Part shown: one piece after another, positions 1 to 5,302 of the stretch | How positions within the stretch are numbered: position 1 is the stretch's first letter | Layout: every line of letters begins with the position of its first letter | Origin: Parvibaculum sp. | Lineage (GTDB): Bacteria > Pseudomonadota > Alphaproteobacteria > Parvibaculales > Parvibaculaceae | NCBI GenBank assembly: GCA_020062605.1 | Contig: JAGUWA010000263.1 | Coordinates: 1-5,768, forward strand | Reading direction: 5' to 3' | DNA length: 5,768 bases | The notes under the pieces: generated by a model | Seen by the model: the letters and a program-made list of their open reading frames with translations, nothing else | Databases searched by the model: none | What the model was told of the DNA's origin: nothing | Program-made: the position numbers and the translations under genes

Positions 1-1
1 C

Positions 2-574
2 GCACGCTGCGCAACGCTCGAGGAGCTGCGGGAGGCGCTCGCGAATTTCGAGGGCTGTCCGCTCCGCTACACGGCAAAGAATCTCGTCTTCGCCGACGGC
101 AATCCGAAAGCGCGCGTGATGATGGTGGGCGAAGCGCCGGGCCGCGACGAGGACCTGCAGGGCCTGCCCTTTGTCGGCCGCGCGGGGCAATTGCTCGACA
201 AGATGCTCGTCTCGATCGGGCTCGACCGCACCGCCGTCTACATCGTCAACACGCTCCCCTGGCGCCCGCCGGGCAACCGCACGCCGACACCGGCCGAACA
301 CGCCGTCTGCATGCCCTTCGTCGAGCGCCATATCGAACTCGTGGCGCCGGAAGTGCTGGTGCTGCTTGGCGGCGTCTCGGCCAAGCAGTTGCTCAACACC
401 GACACCGGCATCATGCGGCTGCGCGGCAAATGGGCGACGGTCCGGGTGGGCCAGCGCGACATCCCCGCCCTGCCGACGCTTCATCCGGCTTATCTGCTCC
501 GCCAGCCGGCCCAGAAGCGGCTCGCCTGGCGGGATCTTCTGGCGCTCAAGGCCCGGCTGGCTCCTGCGGGCTAG
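2..574 (+). CDS. Uracil-DNA glycosylase, family 4-like, alphaproteobacterial type (5' end outside window)
   Basis: Base-excision-repair enzyme that removes uracil arising from cytosine deamination in DNA; cytoplasmic. The frame is open from base 2, so the N-terminus is missing; 190 residues are visible. Counting from the first visible codon, the motifs are GEAPGRDEDLQGLPFVGRAG (43-62; uracil pocket and the conserved family-4 PFVGRAGQLL stretch), an RPPGNRTP segment (88-95) and the C-terminal HPAYLLR motif (161-167), all in family order. An internal GTG at base 116 lies just before the GEAPG strand, and the coding similarity (FEGCPL, NLVFADGNP) continues upstream of it, so it is not the real start. 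Classical family 4 enzymes bind a 4Fe-4S cluster with four cysteines. Here C19 and C103 match two of them, but the partner positions are F16 and W87, so a normal cluster is unlikely. Similar cysteine-poor homologues are, from memory, usual in alphaproteobacteria. Family assignment is firm; exact substrate range is not. Confidence 0.93.
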   Translation, partial: ARCATLEELREALANFEGCPLRYTAKNLVFADGNPKARVMMVGEAPGRDEDLQGLPFVGRAGQLLDKMLVSIGLDRTAVYIVNTLPWRPPGNRTPTPAEHAVCMPFVERHIELVAPEVLVLLGGVSAKQLLNTDTGIMRLRGKWATVRVGQRDIPALPTLHPAYLLRQPAQKRLAWRDLLALKARLAPAG

Positions 575-595
575 ACCGCCGGCCGCGTTAACCTT

Positions 596-616
596 TTTGT
601 CCATTTCCGGGACAAA
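596..616. promoter_or_regulatory. 21-bp palindrome (possible operator or small hairpin) upstream of the transglycosylase gene
   Basis: A perfect 7-bp inverted repeat, TTTGTCC and GGACAAA, is separated by 7 nt. It sits in the 92-bp gap between the glycosylase stop and the transglycosylase ATG, about 15 bp before a possible -35 box. There is no T-tract after it on the plus strand, so it does not look like a terminator. The half-site spacing suits a dimeric regulator, but I recognise no known operator, and a chance occurrence is possible. Confidence 0.3.
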
Positions 617-631
617 CGGGCCGATCCGAGC

Positions 632-659
632 TTGTGAGCGGCGCTTCCGCCGTTAAGAT
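632..659 (+). promoter_or_regulatory. Possible sigma-70-type promoter of the lytic transglycosylase gene
   Basis: TTGTGA (632-637) matches four of six bases of the -35 consensus TTGACA. TAAGAT (654-659) matches four of six bases of the -10 consensus TATAAT. The spacer is 16 bp. Transcription would begin near base 666-667, exactly at the ATG chosen for the downstream gene, implying a leaderless or nearly leaderless mRNA. No clear Shine-Dalgarno sequence precedes that ATG, which fits. Both boxes are only partial matches in GC-rich DNA, so this is tentative. Confidence 0.3.
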
Positions 660-666
660 ACGCCCC

Positions 667-2469
667 ATGTTCCGGGGGGCTCATCATCTTTCCGCCGCGC
701 GCGCGGCGGGCCGAGCGATTTGTGCGGCAGCTTTCGGCGCCGCGCTTTTCCTTTGCGCATCCCCTCCCGCGATTGCCGGCAACATCCTTCTCGCCGAGGC
801 AAGCGGCCAGATGCCGACCCGCATCTGGAGCCCTGAAATCCTGAACGGTTCCGACCGCGAGCTCTATCGCGACATCTTCGCGGCGACGGAGCGCGGACGC
901 TTCAAGGAAGCCGACAAGCTCGCCGCGAAGCTCAGGGACAAGCGTCTCATGGGCCATGTTCTCTATGTGAAGTACATGGGCCCCCACTACACGACGCGCT
1001 ATGCGGAGCTGAAGGACTGGCTCGCCCGTTACAACGACCATCCCGGCGCCGCCGACATCCACAAACTCGCGATGAGAAAACGCGGCGGCGCCGCTTATCC
1101 GGCGAAGCCCGAACCGCGCCGCTGGCGCCAGCCGATGCACGCGGCTTACGCTGTCGATGACGGCGCCATCGAGAACCCGTCCGCCCGCTTCCGCGAAATC
1201 GACCGCGAGGTCCGCCGCATGGTCTCGAGCGGGACGGCGGACAAGGCGCAGGCCTATCTCCGCCGGAGCAATGTTCGCAGTGCGCTGACGGGCCTCGAAT
1301 TCGACAAGGTGCGCGAACGCGTCGTCGCCTCCTATTTCCTCGAGGGCGAAAACGAAAAAGCCTATGCGCTCGCCTCCGACATCCTGCAGATGCACGGAAG
1401 TGCCGTGCCGCTCGCGAACTGGTATGCAGGCCTTGCCGCGTGGCGGATGGAAAACTACGCCGCCGCGGCCGGCCATTTCGAGCGCCTCTCGGGAATGGCA
1501 CGCATCTCCGAATGGACGAAGGCGGCAGGCGGTTTCTGGGCCGCGCGATCATGGCTCGCGGCGGGCAAGCCCGAGAAGGTCGCGCCGCTCCTCGAACTCG
1601 CAGCCGATACCGGCGCCACCTTCTATGGCATTCTGGCGACGCGCCAGCTTGGCCGCGAACTCCATATCGACTGGGTGGAGCCGCGTCTCGACGAAGCATC
1701 CTTCCGTGCACTGACGGAAACGGATCAGGTCGCCCGCGCCGTCGCGCTCATGCAGATCGGCAAGCGCGACCTCGCCCGCGAGGAACTGATCCGCGCCCAT
1801 GCGCTCATCGATCCCTCGCTCGACCAGGCGATGATCGCGCTCGCCGCCTTCTACGATCTTCCCGCCGTCGAGCTTCAGGTGGCGAATGCCGCCTATGTGC
1901 CGCCGTCGCGCGCGCCGCGCGGCCGCATCGCGCTCAATGCGGGCCTCTTTCCCGTTCCCGACTACAAGCCCAGCACGGGCTACAAGGTCGACCGGGCGCT
2001 CCTCCTCGCCTTCATGCGGCAGGAGAGCAAGTTCCGCCCCGATGCCACCTCATGGGCGGGGGCGCGCGGCCTCATGCAGATCATGCCGGCGACCGCGAGC
2101 CATATCACGCAGGACCGCTCGCTCGCCCGCGCCAACAAGGACAAGCTTCTCGATCCGACCTTCAACATCACGCTCGGACAGGACTATCTCACCGAACTCA
2201 TGGGATCGGGCGAACCTCACGGCAATCTCTTCATGCTGACGACGGCCTATAATGGCGGGCCCGGCAATCTCAACCGCTGGCTCGCGAGCATGGATTTCAA
2301 GGGCGACCCCTTCCTCTTCATCGAGAGCATTCCCGCCGCCGAAACGCGCGGCTATATCGAGCGCGTCGTCACGAACTACTGGATCTACAGCGAACGCCTC
2401 GGCCAGCACGTCGGCACGCTCGACGCCTCGGCTGCCGGCGCCTGGCCGATCTACAAGCCGGCGCGCTGA
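667..2469 (+). CDS. Soluble lytic murein transglycosylase (Slt70-like, GH23), periplasmic
   Basis: Cleaves the MurNAc-GlcNAc bond of peptidoglycan to give 1,6-anhydro-muropeptides, acting in the periplasm in wall turnover. From ATG 667 the protein has 600 residues, close to E. coli Slt70 (645). Residues 1-37 form a signal peptide: basic start, hydrophobic core around 17-32, and cleavage probably after AIA (35-37). Residues of about 40-420 are alpha-helical and alanine-rich, as expected for the superhelical ring of Slt proteins. The C-terminal SLT domain (about 437-570) carries the catalytic glutamate E453 in MRQES, then GLMQIMP (468-474) and AYNGGP (527-532). An in-frame GTG at 634 would add 11 residues ahead of the signal peptide; I prefer 667 because it gives a normal signal peptide length. 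Neither start has a clear ribosome binding site. Sits 45 bp before the moaB hairpin ATG and could be co-transcribed with moaB. Which transglycosylase paralogue it is cannot be told. Confidence 0.93.
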   Translation: MFRGAHHLSAARAAGRAICAAAFGAALFLCASPPAIAGNILLAEASGQMPTRIWSPEILNGSDRELYRDIFAATERGRFKEADKLAAKLRDKRLMGHVLYVKYMGPHYTTRYAELKDWLARYNDHPGAADIHKLAMRKRGGAAYPAKPEPRRWRQPMHAAYAVDDGAIENPSARFREIDREVRRMVSSGTADKAQAYLRRSNVRSALTGLEFDKVRERVVASYFLEGENEKAYALASDILQMHGSAVPLANWYAGLAAWRMENYAAAAGHFERLSGMARISEWTKAAGGFWAARSWLAAGKPEKVAPLLELAADTGATFYGILATRQLGRELHIDWVEPRLDEASFRALTETDQVARAVALMQIGKRDLAREELIRAHALIDPSLDQAMIALAAFYDLPAVELQVANAAYVPPSRAPRGRIALNAGLFPVPDYKPSTGYKVDRALLLAFMRQESKFRPDATSWAGARGLMQIMPATASHITQDRSLARANKDKLLDPTFNITLGQDYLTELMGSGEPHGNLFMLTTAYNGGPGNLNRWLASMDFKGDPFLFIESIPAAETRGYIERVVTNYWIYSERLGQHVGTLDASAAGAWPIYKPAR

Positions 2470-2516
2470 ACGGCTCTCCCCTAACGTCGCGACTCCTTCG
2501 GTTTTTTCGGTTATAT

Positions 2517-2543
2517 GAACCTTTCCTCCCGCTTGAAAGGTTC
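2517..2543 (+). promoter_or_regulatory. Perfect 9-bp inverted repeat that encloses the moaB ribosome binding site
   Basis: GAACCTTTC (2517-2525) and GAAAGGTTC (2535-2543) are exact reverse complements around a 9-nt loop. The right arm contains GAAAGG (2535-2540), the only good Shine-Dalgarno sequence for moaB, seven bases before its ATG at 2548. If transcribed, the hairpin would hide the ribosome binding site and could throttle translation. It could equally be a DNA operator. I see no known riboswitch architecture (the molybdenum-cofactor riboswitch is far larger). The structure is certain; its role is inferred. Confidence 0.55.
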
Positions 2544-2547
2544 CGCC

Positions 2548-3090
2548 ATGCCCGGCATCGACGAGACGCGCGACTTCATTCCGCTCAACATCGCCGTCCT
2601 GACCGTGTCGGACACGCGCACGCATGACGACGACAAGTCCGGCGATATCCTCGCCGAGAGGATCGAAAAGGCGGGCCACATCGTCGCCGGGCGGCGCATC
2701 GTGCAGGACGACAAGGGTCTCATCCGCGCGGCCCTCAAATCCTGGATCGCCGATCACCGCATCGACGTCGTGATCTCGACCGGCGGCACCGGCCTCACGG
2801 GGCGCGACGTCACGCCGGAAGCCTTCCAGTCCGTCTACGACAAGGAAATCGAGGGCTTCGCGGCGCTCTTCCACCGGATCTCCTACGAGAAGATCGGCAC
2901 CTCCACCATCCAGTCGCGCGCGACGGCGGGCGTGGCGCAGGGCACCTATCTCTTCGCGCTGCCGGGTTCGCCCGGCGCCTGCAAGGACGGCTGGGACGAA
3001 ATCCTCGTCCACCAGCTCGATTATCGCTACCGGCCCTGCAACTTCGTCGAGATCATGCCGCGCCTCGAGGAACACAAGCAGCGGAAGTGA
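2548..3090 (+). CDS. moaB: Molybdenum cofactor biosynthesis protein MoaB (MogA/MoaB family)
   Basis: Cytoplasmic MPT-binding-fold protein of molybdenum cofactor synthesis. Family members of the MogA type adenylylate molybdopterin to prepare it for molybdate insertion by MoeA; in organisms without MogA, MoaB is thought to do this. The 180-residue length fits MoaB. It shows the first strand and loop IAVLTVSD (15-22), the nucleotide/MPT-binding segment STGGTGLTGRDVTPE (77-91, with D87) and the ALPGSPGACKDGWDE loop (137-151). The start at 2548 is favoured by GAAAGG seven bases upstream and by the family's usual N-terminus (MPxIDETRxFIP). An upstream in-frame ATG at 2515 lacks a ribosome binding site and begins in the hairpin arm. 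No other cofactor genes are adjacent, so it is isolated from a moa/moe cluster within this window. The assignment to MoaB rather than MogA rests on the N-terminus and length. Confidence 0.93.
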   Translation: MPGIDETRDFIPLNIAVLTVSDTRTHDDDKSGDILAERIEKAGHIVAGRRIVQDDKGLIRAALKSWIADHRIDVVISTGGTGLTGRDVTPEAFQSVYDKEIEGFAALFHRISYEKIGTSTIQSRATAGVAQGTYLFALPGSPGACKDGWDEILVHQLDYRYRPCNFVEIMPRLEEHKQRK

Positions 3091-3159
3091 CCGCGTTTTT
3101 CCGTTGTGCCTTTTCCCCCGTCGCTGCACGATTCACCCCGGAGCGGGAATCACAGATGC

Positions 3160-3165
3160 GGGAGG
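3160..3165 (+). promoter_or_regulatory. Shine-Dalgarno sequence fixing the mscL start
   Basis: GGGAGG lies seven bases before GTG 3173. It decides for this GTG, whose product begins MLKEFREF as MscL proteins do, over an upstream in-frame TTG at 3104 that has no support. Confidence 0.75.
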
Positions 3166-3172
3166 CCGGAAA

Positions 3173-3598
3173 GTGCTCAAGGAATTCAGGGAATTCGCCC
3201 TCAAGGGCAATGTGCTCGACATGGCGGTCGGCATCATCATCGGCGCCGCCTTCACCACCATCGTGAAGTCGCTCGTCGACGACATCATCATGCCGCCCAT
3301 CGGCGTGATGCTCGGCGGGGTCGATTTCAGCGACTATTTCATCGCGCTCACCGCGGGCGATGCCCCGGCGACGCTGGCAGAGGCACAGGCGGCCGGCATT
3401 CCCGCGCTCGCCTATGGCAAGTTCATCAACGCGATCCTGCAATTCACGATCGTCGCCTTCGCGCTCTTCCTCGTCATCCGCCAGATGAACCGGCTGAAGG
3501 CGCGCATCGCCAAGGGCGAGGCGCCCGCGCCCGCCGCCCCGCCGCGCCAGGAAGTGCTGCTGGAGGAAATCCGCGACGCGCTCCGCGCGAAGAGCTGA
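3173..3598 (+). CDS. mscL: Large-conductance mechanosensitive channel MscL
   Basis: Inner-membrane homopentameric channel that opens under membrane tension and releases solutes during sudden osmotic downshift. The product is 141 residues, close to E. coli MscL (136). It has the N-terminal amphipathic helix MLKEFREF, TM1 at about 13-45 with the signature GNVLDMAVGIIIGAAF (12-27) and DDIIMPP (36-42), a periplasmic loop (about 50-80) and TM2 (about 83-103). A proline/alanine-rich linker (116-125) follows, then a charged C-terminal helix (126-139). The positions matching the E. coli gate residues L19 and V23 are M17 and I21, conservative changes that may shift gating tension slightly. The GTG start is set by a GGGAGG seven bases upstream. 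It follows moaB after 82 bp with no convincing terminator between, and it converges on the methyltransferase gene across a repeat. Confidence 0.96.
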   Translation: MLKEFREFALKGNVLDMAVGIIIGAAFTTIVKSLVDDIIMPPIGVMLGGVDFSDYFIALTAGDAPATLAEAQAAGIPALAYGKFINAILQFTIVAFALFLVIRQMNRLKARIAKGEAPAPAAPPRQEVLLEEIRDALRAKS

Positions 3599-3631
3599 GA
3601 ACGGGACCGTCTATCGCCCAACCAAGCATTG

Positions 3632-3721
3632 CGTCATGGCCCGCTTTATGCGGGCCATCCACGTCTTTGCCGCATCCAGAGAAGAAAGACGTGGATGACC
3701 CGGACAAGCCGGGTCATGACG
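3632..3721. repeat. Palindromic intergenic repeat: two inverted 37-nt hairpin copies between convergent genes
   Basis: Left copy 3632-3668 and the reverse complement of 3685-3721 align without gaps, 31 of 37 bases identical. Each copy folds into a 9-bp stem with a 5-nt loop (3636-3644/3650-3658 and 3695-3703/3709-3717), followed by the sequence CCACGTCTTT. The shared 3' parts also pair with each other as a 13-bp stem (3656-3668 with 3685-3697) around a 16-nt loop. Of the six differences, four form two compensatory base-pair swaps in the stem and two fall in the loop. Repeats of this look (CGTCATG...CATCCACG) are common between genes in alphaproteobacteria, from memory. It fills the 142-bp gap between converging genes and could end transcription from both sides, but it lacks a proper T-tract. 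Confidence 0.8.
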
Positions 3722-3740
3722 GCATTGGGTTTGAGTGGAA

Positions 3741-4496
3741 TCAATCCCGCTTCCGCATCACATAGAAGACATAGGAATACTGGCCGGGATTGTTCTCGAA
3801 GAGAGCGATCTCGGTCTCCTCGTTCGCAAGCACTTCTTCCGCCGCCTCGCCATAGGTCGCGCGCATCTCCGCGATCCGCTTCCGCATCGGCGTGTAGTAG
3901 TCCCGCCACCAGTCCTCCTCCGGCAGCACATGCGTGCCGAGAAGCTCGTAGCCCGCCCGCGTCAACGCCTCGCAGTTGGAGGCGACCGTGCCCATCGCCG
4001 GGTAGGCCGCGTCCCAGAATGCGCGTGCCTCCGGCGACGGCGTCGCGGTGAGCCAGGTGCATTCCGACACGGCGACGAAGCCGCCGGGCTTCACGAAACG
4101 CCGCCAGCTCTCGAGCCCGTGCGCGAAGCCGAGGAGATAGATCGCGCCTTCCGACCAGATGAGGTCGAAGGCTTCGTTATCGAATGAAAGCGCTTCCATG
4201 TCGCCGCGCACGGGCAGCAGCCGTGCCTCGCTCACGCCTTCCTTTTCGGCGCGCGCGTTCAGCTTGTCGAGAAAAGGCTCGAAGAGGTCGACTGCGGTCA
4301 CCCTGCCTCCGGTCAGCCGCAGCAGCTCGAAAGTGGAGGCGCCCTGCCCGCAGCCGAGGTCGGCGATCTCCGGTTTTTCCGGCAAGGGCGGCAGCATCGC
4401 AAAGGCCGCTTCCGTCGAGGCGCGGCTGCCCGGCCCGTTGCGCGGCAGGCCGAGCTGCAATTCGAGGAATATCTTGAAGGGGTCGAGGTCGTTCAT
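3741..4496 (-). CDS. Class I SAM-dependent methyltransferase, substrate unknown
   Basis: Predicted cytoplasmic methyltransferase of 251 residues with a Rossmann-like SAM-binding domain. Motif I is IADLGCGQGAS (44-54), followed by the acidic residue D70 in VTAVDLFEP for the SAM ribose, then a GDMEAL segment that usually contacts adenine, and a WSEGAIYLLGF strand and helix followed by the VKPGGFVAVSE motif. The N-terminal region has GLPRNGPGSRAST (16-28), typical of a widespread uncharacterised methyltransferase family. The C-terminal part (WWRDYYTPM) is likely the substrate side. It does not look like ArsM arsenite methyltransferase: the set of conserved cysteines is absent. ATG 4496 is chosen over an ATG at 4508 because GGAGG sits five bases before it, and because it overlaps the upstream stop as ATGA. 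Tight overlap with the TIGR04282 gene suggests a shared pathway, for example modification of the glycosylated product. Confidence 0.88.
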   Translation of the reverse strand: MNDLDPFKIFLELQLGLPRNGPGSRASTEAAFAMLPPLPEKPEIADLGCGQGASTFELLRLTGGRVTAVDLFEPFLDKLNARAEKEGVSEARLLPVRGDMEALSFDNEAFDLIWSEGAIYLLGFAHGLESWRRFVKPGGFVAVSECTWLTATPSPEARAFWDAAYPAMGTVASNCEALTRAGYELLGTHVLPEEDWWRDYYTPMRKRIAEMRATYGEAAEEVLANEETEIALFENNPGQYSYVFYVMRKRD

Positions 4497-5092
4497 CCCC
4501 GCCTCCATTTCACGAGATCCTTGCCCTCGTCGATATCGGCGAGCGTCGCGACCATCGCCACGCTCATGCTCCGCTCACGGATATTCTTCAGCGTATCGCC
4601 CAGCGTCTGCGCACTCGACCAGCGCACGCCCTCGAATATCTCGCGCACGCGCGGGCGGCGGCGCAGGCCCACGAGCCAGTAGCCGCCATCGTCGGCCGGG
4701 CCGATGACCGCGTCATGGTTCCCGAGCGCGGCGAAAGCATCCGCGATGTGGTGCCGTTCGATGCCTGGAATATCCGCGCCGATGATCACGGCAGGTCCGG
4801 GCGGCAGATCGCGGAAAATCCGCTCCATACGATGCCCGAGATCGCCCGCTCCCTGCCCGATCAGCGGAATATCGGCGGGCCAGATGCCCCGCTCATGCAC
4901 CGCGCGGTCGGGCGAGACCGCGATCGCGGTCCGCCAGCGCGGATCGTATCCGACACGGCGGATGAGGCTTTCGCTCGCCGAGCGGAAGAAGCGCAGCGCC
5001 TCCGGCCCCCCAACGTCGCGCGCGAGCCGCGTTTTCACGCGGCCGATCAGCGGCTGCTTCGCCATGATCACGAGTTGCGGGTCGAGGGACAT
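4493..5092 (-). CDS. TIGR04282/DUF2064 family glycosyltransferase-like protein (rSAM/selenodomain-associated transferase 1)
   Basis: A 199-residue GT-A-fold protein of the nucleotide-diphospho-sugar transferase superfamily. N-terminal signature LVIMAKQPLIGRVKTRLA (7-24) matches the family's strand 1 and the basic KTRL loop that binds the nucleotide. VIIGADIPG (102-110) corresponds to the metal-binding acidic motif; as I recall the usual form reads GTDCP, so the cysteine is replaced by isoleucine here. GPADDGGYWLVGL (131-143) is the family hallmark, followed by WSS (158-160). Start ATG 5092 is chosen because it gives the normal family length and leaves strand 1 intact. The ribosome binding site is weak (GGAA, 11 bases upstream). 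A longer in-frame reading to 5185 would run into the intergenic repeat and is rejected. NCBI models name this family arsenosugar biosynthesis glycosyltransferase by association; the substrate is unproven. Its partner TIGR04283 gene lies upstream. Confidence 0.88.
   Translation of the reverse strand: MSLDPQLVIMAKQPLIGRVKTRLARDVGGPEALRFFRSASESLIRRVGYDPRWRTAIAVSPDRAVHERGIWPADIPLIGQGAGDLGHRMERIFRDLPPGPAVIIGADIPGIERHHIADAFAALGNHDAVIGPADDGGYWLVGLRRRPRVREIFEGVRWSSAQTLGDTLKNIRERSMSVAMVATLADIDEGKDLVKWRRG
4502..4507 (-). promoter_or_regulatory. Shine-Dalgarno sequence of the methyltransferase, inside the upstream gene
   Basis: On the minus strand TGGAGG (4507-4502) precedes ATG 4496-4494 by five bases and lies within the last codons of the upstream glycosyltransferase-like gene. 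With the ATGA stop/start overlap this indicates translational coupling. An upstream in-frame ATG (4508-4506) overlaps the SD itself and is therefore less likely. Confidence 0.7.
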
Positions 5093-5110
5093 GGGATCAG
5101 GAATTCCGAT

Positions 5111-5295
5111 CTTCTTTCCACCCTCCCCCTGTGGGAGGGTCAAACGGCTGCAAGCCGTTTGGGGAGGGGTTGCAGAAGGAGCCACATATATTGCCGGTAG
5201 CGTGTCCTCACTGGCGAAGCAGCACCCCTCCCCGAAAAATTCTTCGCTCCGCTCGAATTTTGTCGACCCTCCTACAGGGGGAGGGTGGAAGAAAG
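5111..5295. repeat. Composite inverted repeat element (MITE-like or palindromic intergenic repeat) between glycosyltransferase genes
   Basis: Outer arms 5111-5141 and 5265-5295 are inverted copies, 28 of 31 bases identical, built around ACCCTCCC/GGGAGGGT hairpins. Inner arms GGGGAGGGGT (5161-5170) and ACCCCTCCCC (5224-5233) are perfectly complementary. Between outer and inner arm each side holds its own hairpin: left 5141-5161 (9-bp stem, GCA loop), right 5236-5242/5255-5261 (AAAATTC/GAATTTT, 12-nt loop). A 53-nt unique core (5171-5223) separates the halves. No transposase or clear target duplication is visible. Repeats with this CCCTCCCC...GGGGAGGGG look are common in alphaproteobacterial intergenic DNA, from memory. 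It occupies nearly the whole 210-bp gap between two minus-strand genes of the presumed operon. Confidence 0.78.
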
Positions 5296-5302
5296 AAGAG
5301 CC

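Noticed and set aside
571..1711. Long minus-strand open frames opposite the transglycosylase gene
   Set aside because: High-GC antisense shadows: they have arginine/alanine-rich composition, no recognisable motifs, and lie opposite a gene with clear catalytic motifs.
2486..2512. GTCGCGAC palindrome and the T-run after the transglycosylase stop as a terminator; TTCGGTT direct repeat (2497-2503, 2506-2512)
   Set aside because: The palindrome has no loop and is separated from the T-run; the two 7-bp direct repeats are short and T-rich enough to be chance.
3081..3100. GCGG-N6-CCGC followed by G and five T at the end of moaB, as a terminator
   Set aside because: The stem is only four base pairs with the stop codon in the loop; too weak to call a terminator.
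2050..3129. 359-codon minus-strand open frame across the end of the transglycosylase gene and all of moaB
   Set aside because: It runs antisense through two well-supported genes, has no domain signature and no ribosome binding site; a GC-driven shadow.
3104..3132. Possible mscL promoter (TTGTGC, 17-bp spacer, CACGAT)
   Set aside because: The -10 box matches only three of six bases, so it is not distinguishable from background.
3130..3151. Imperfect hairpin (GATT...CCCG/CGGG...AATC with a 3-nt bulge) before the mscL ribosome binding site
   Set aside because: Two 4-bp stems broken by a bulge are expected by chance in GC-rich DNA, and the SD itself stays free.
5093..5185. N-terminal extension of the TIGR04282 protein
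   Set aside because: The extra 31 residues translate the intergenic repeat and precede a complete family N-terminus; a normal-length protein begins at 5092.
5171..5223. Promoter or small gene in the unique core of the second repeat
   Set aside because: A TATATG-like stretch has no matching -35 box on the minus strand, and no open frame with a start and ribosome binding site is seen.
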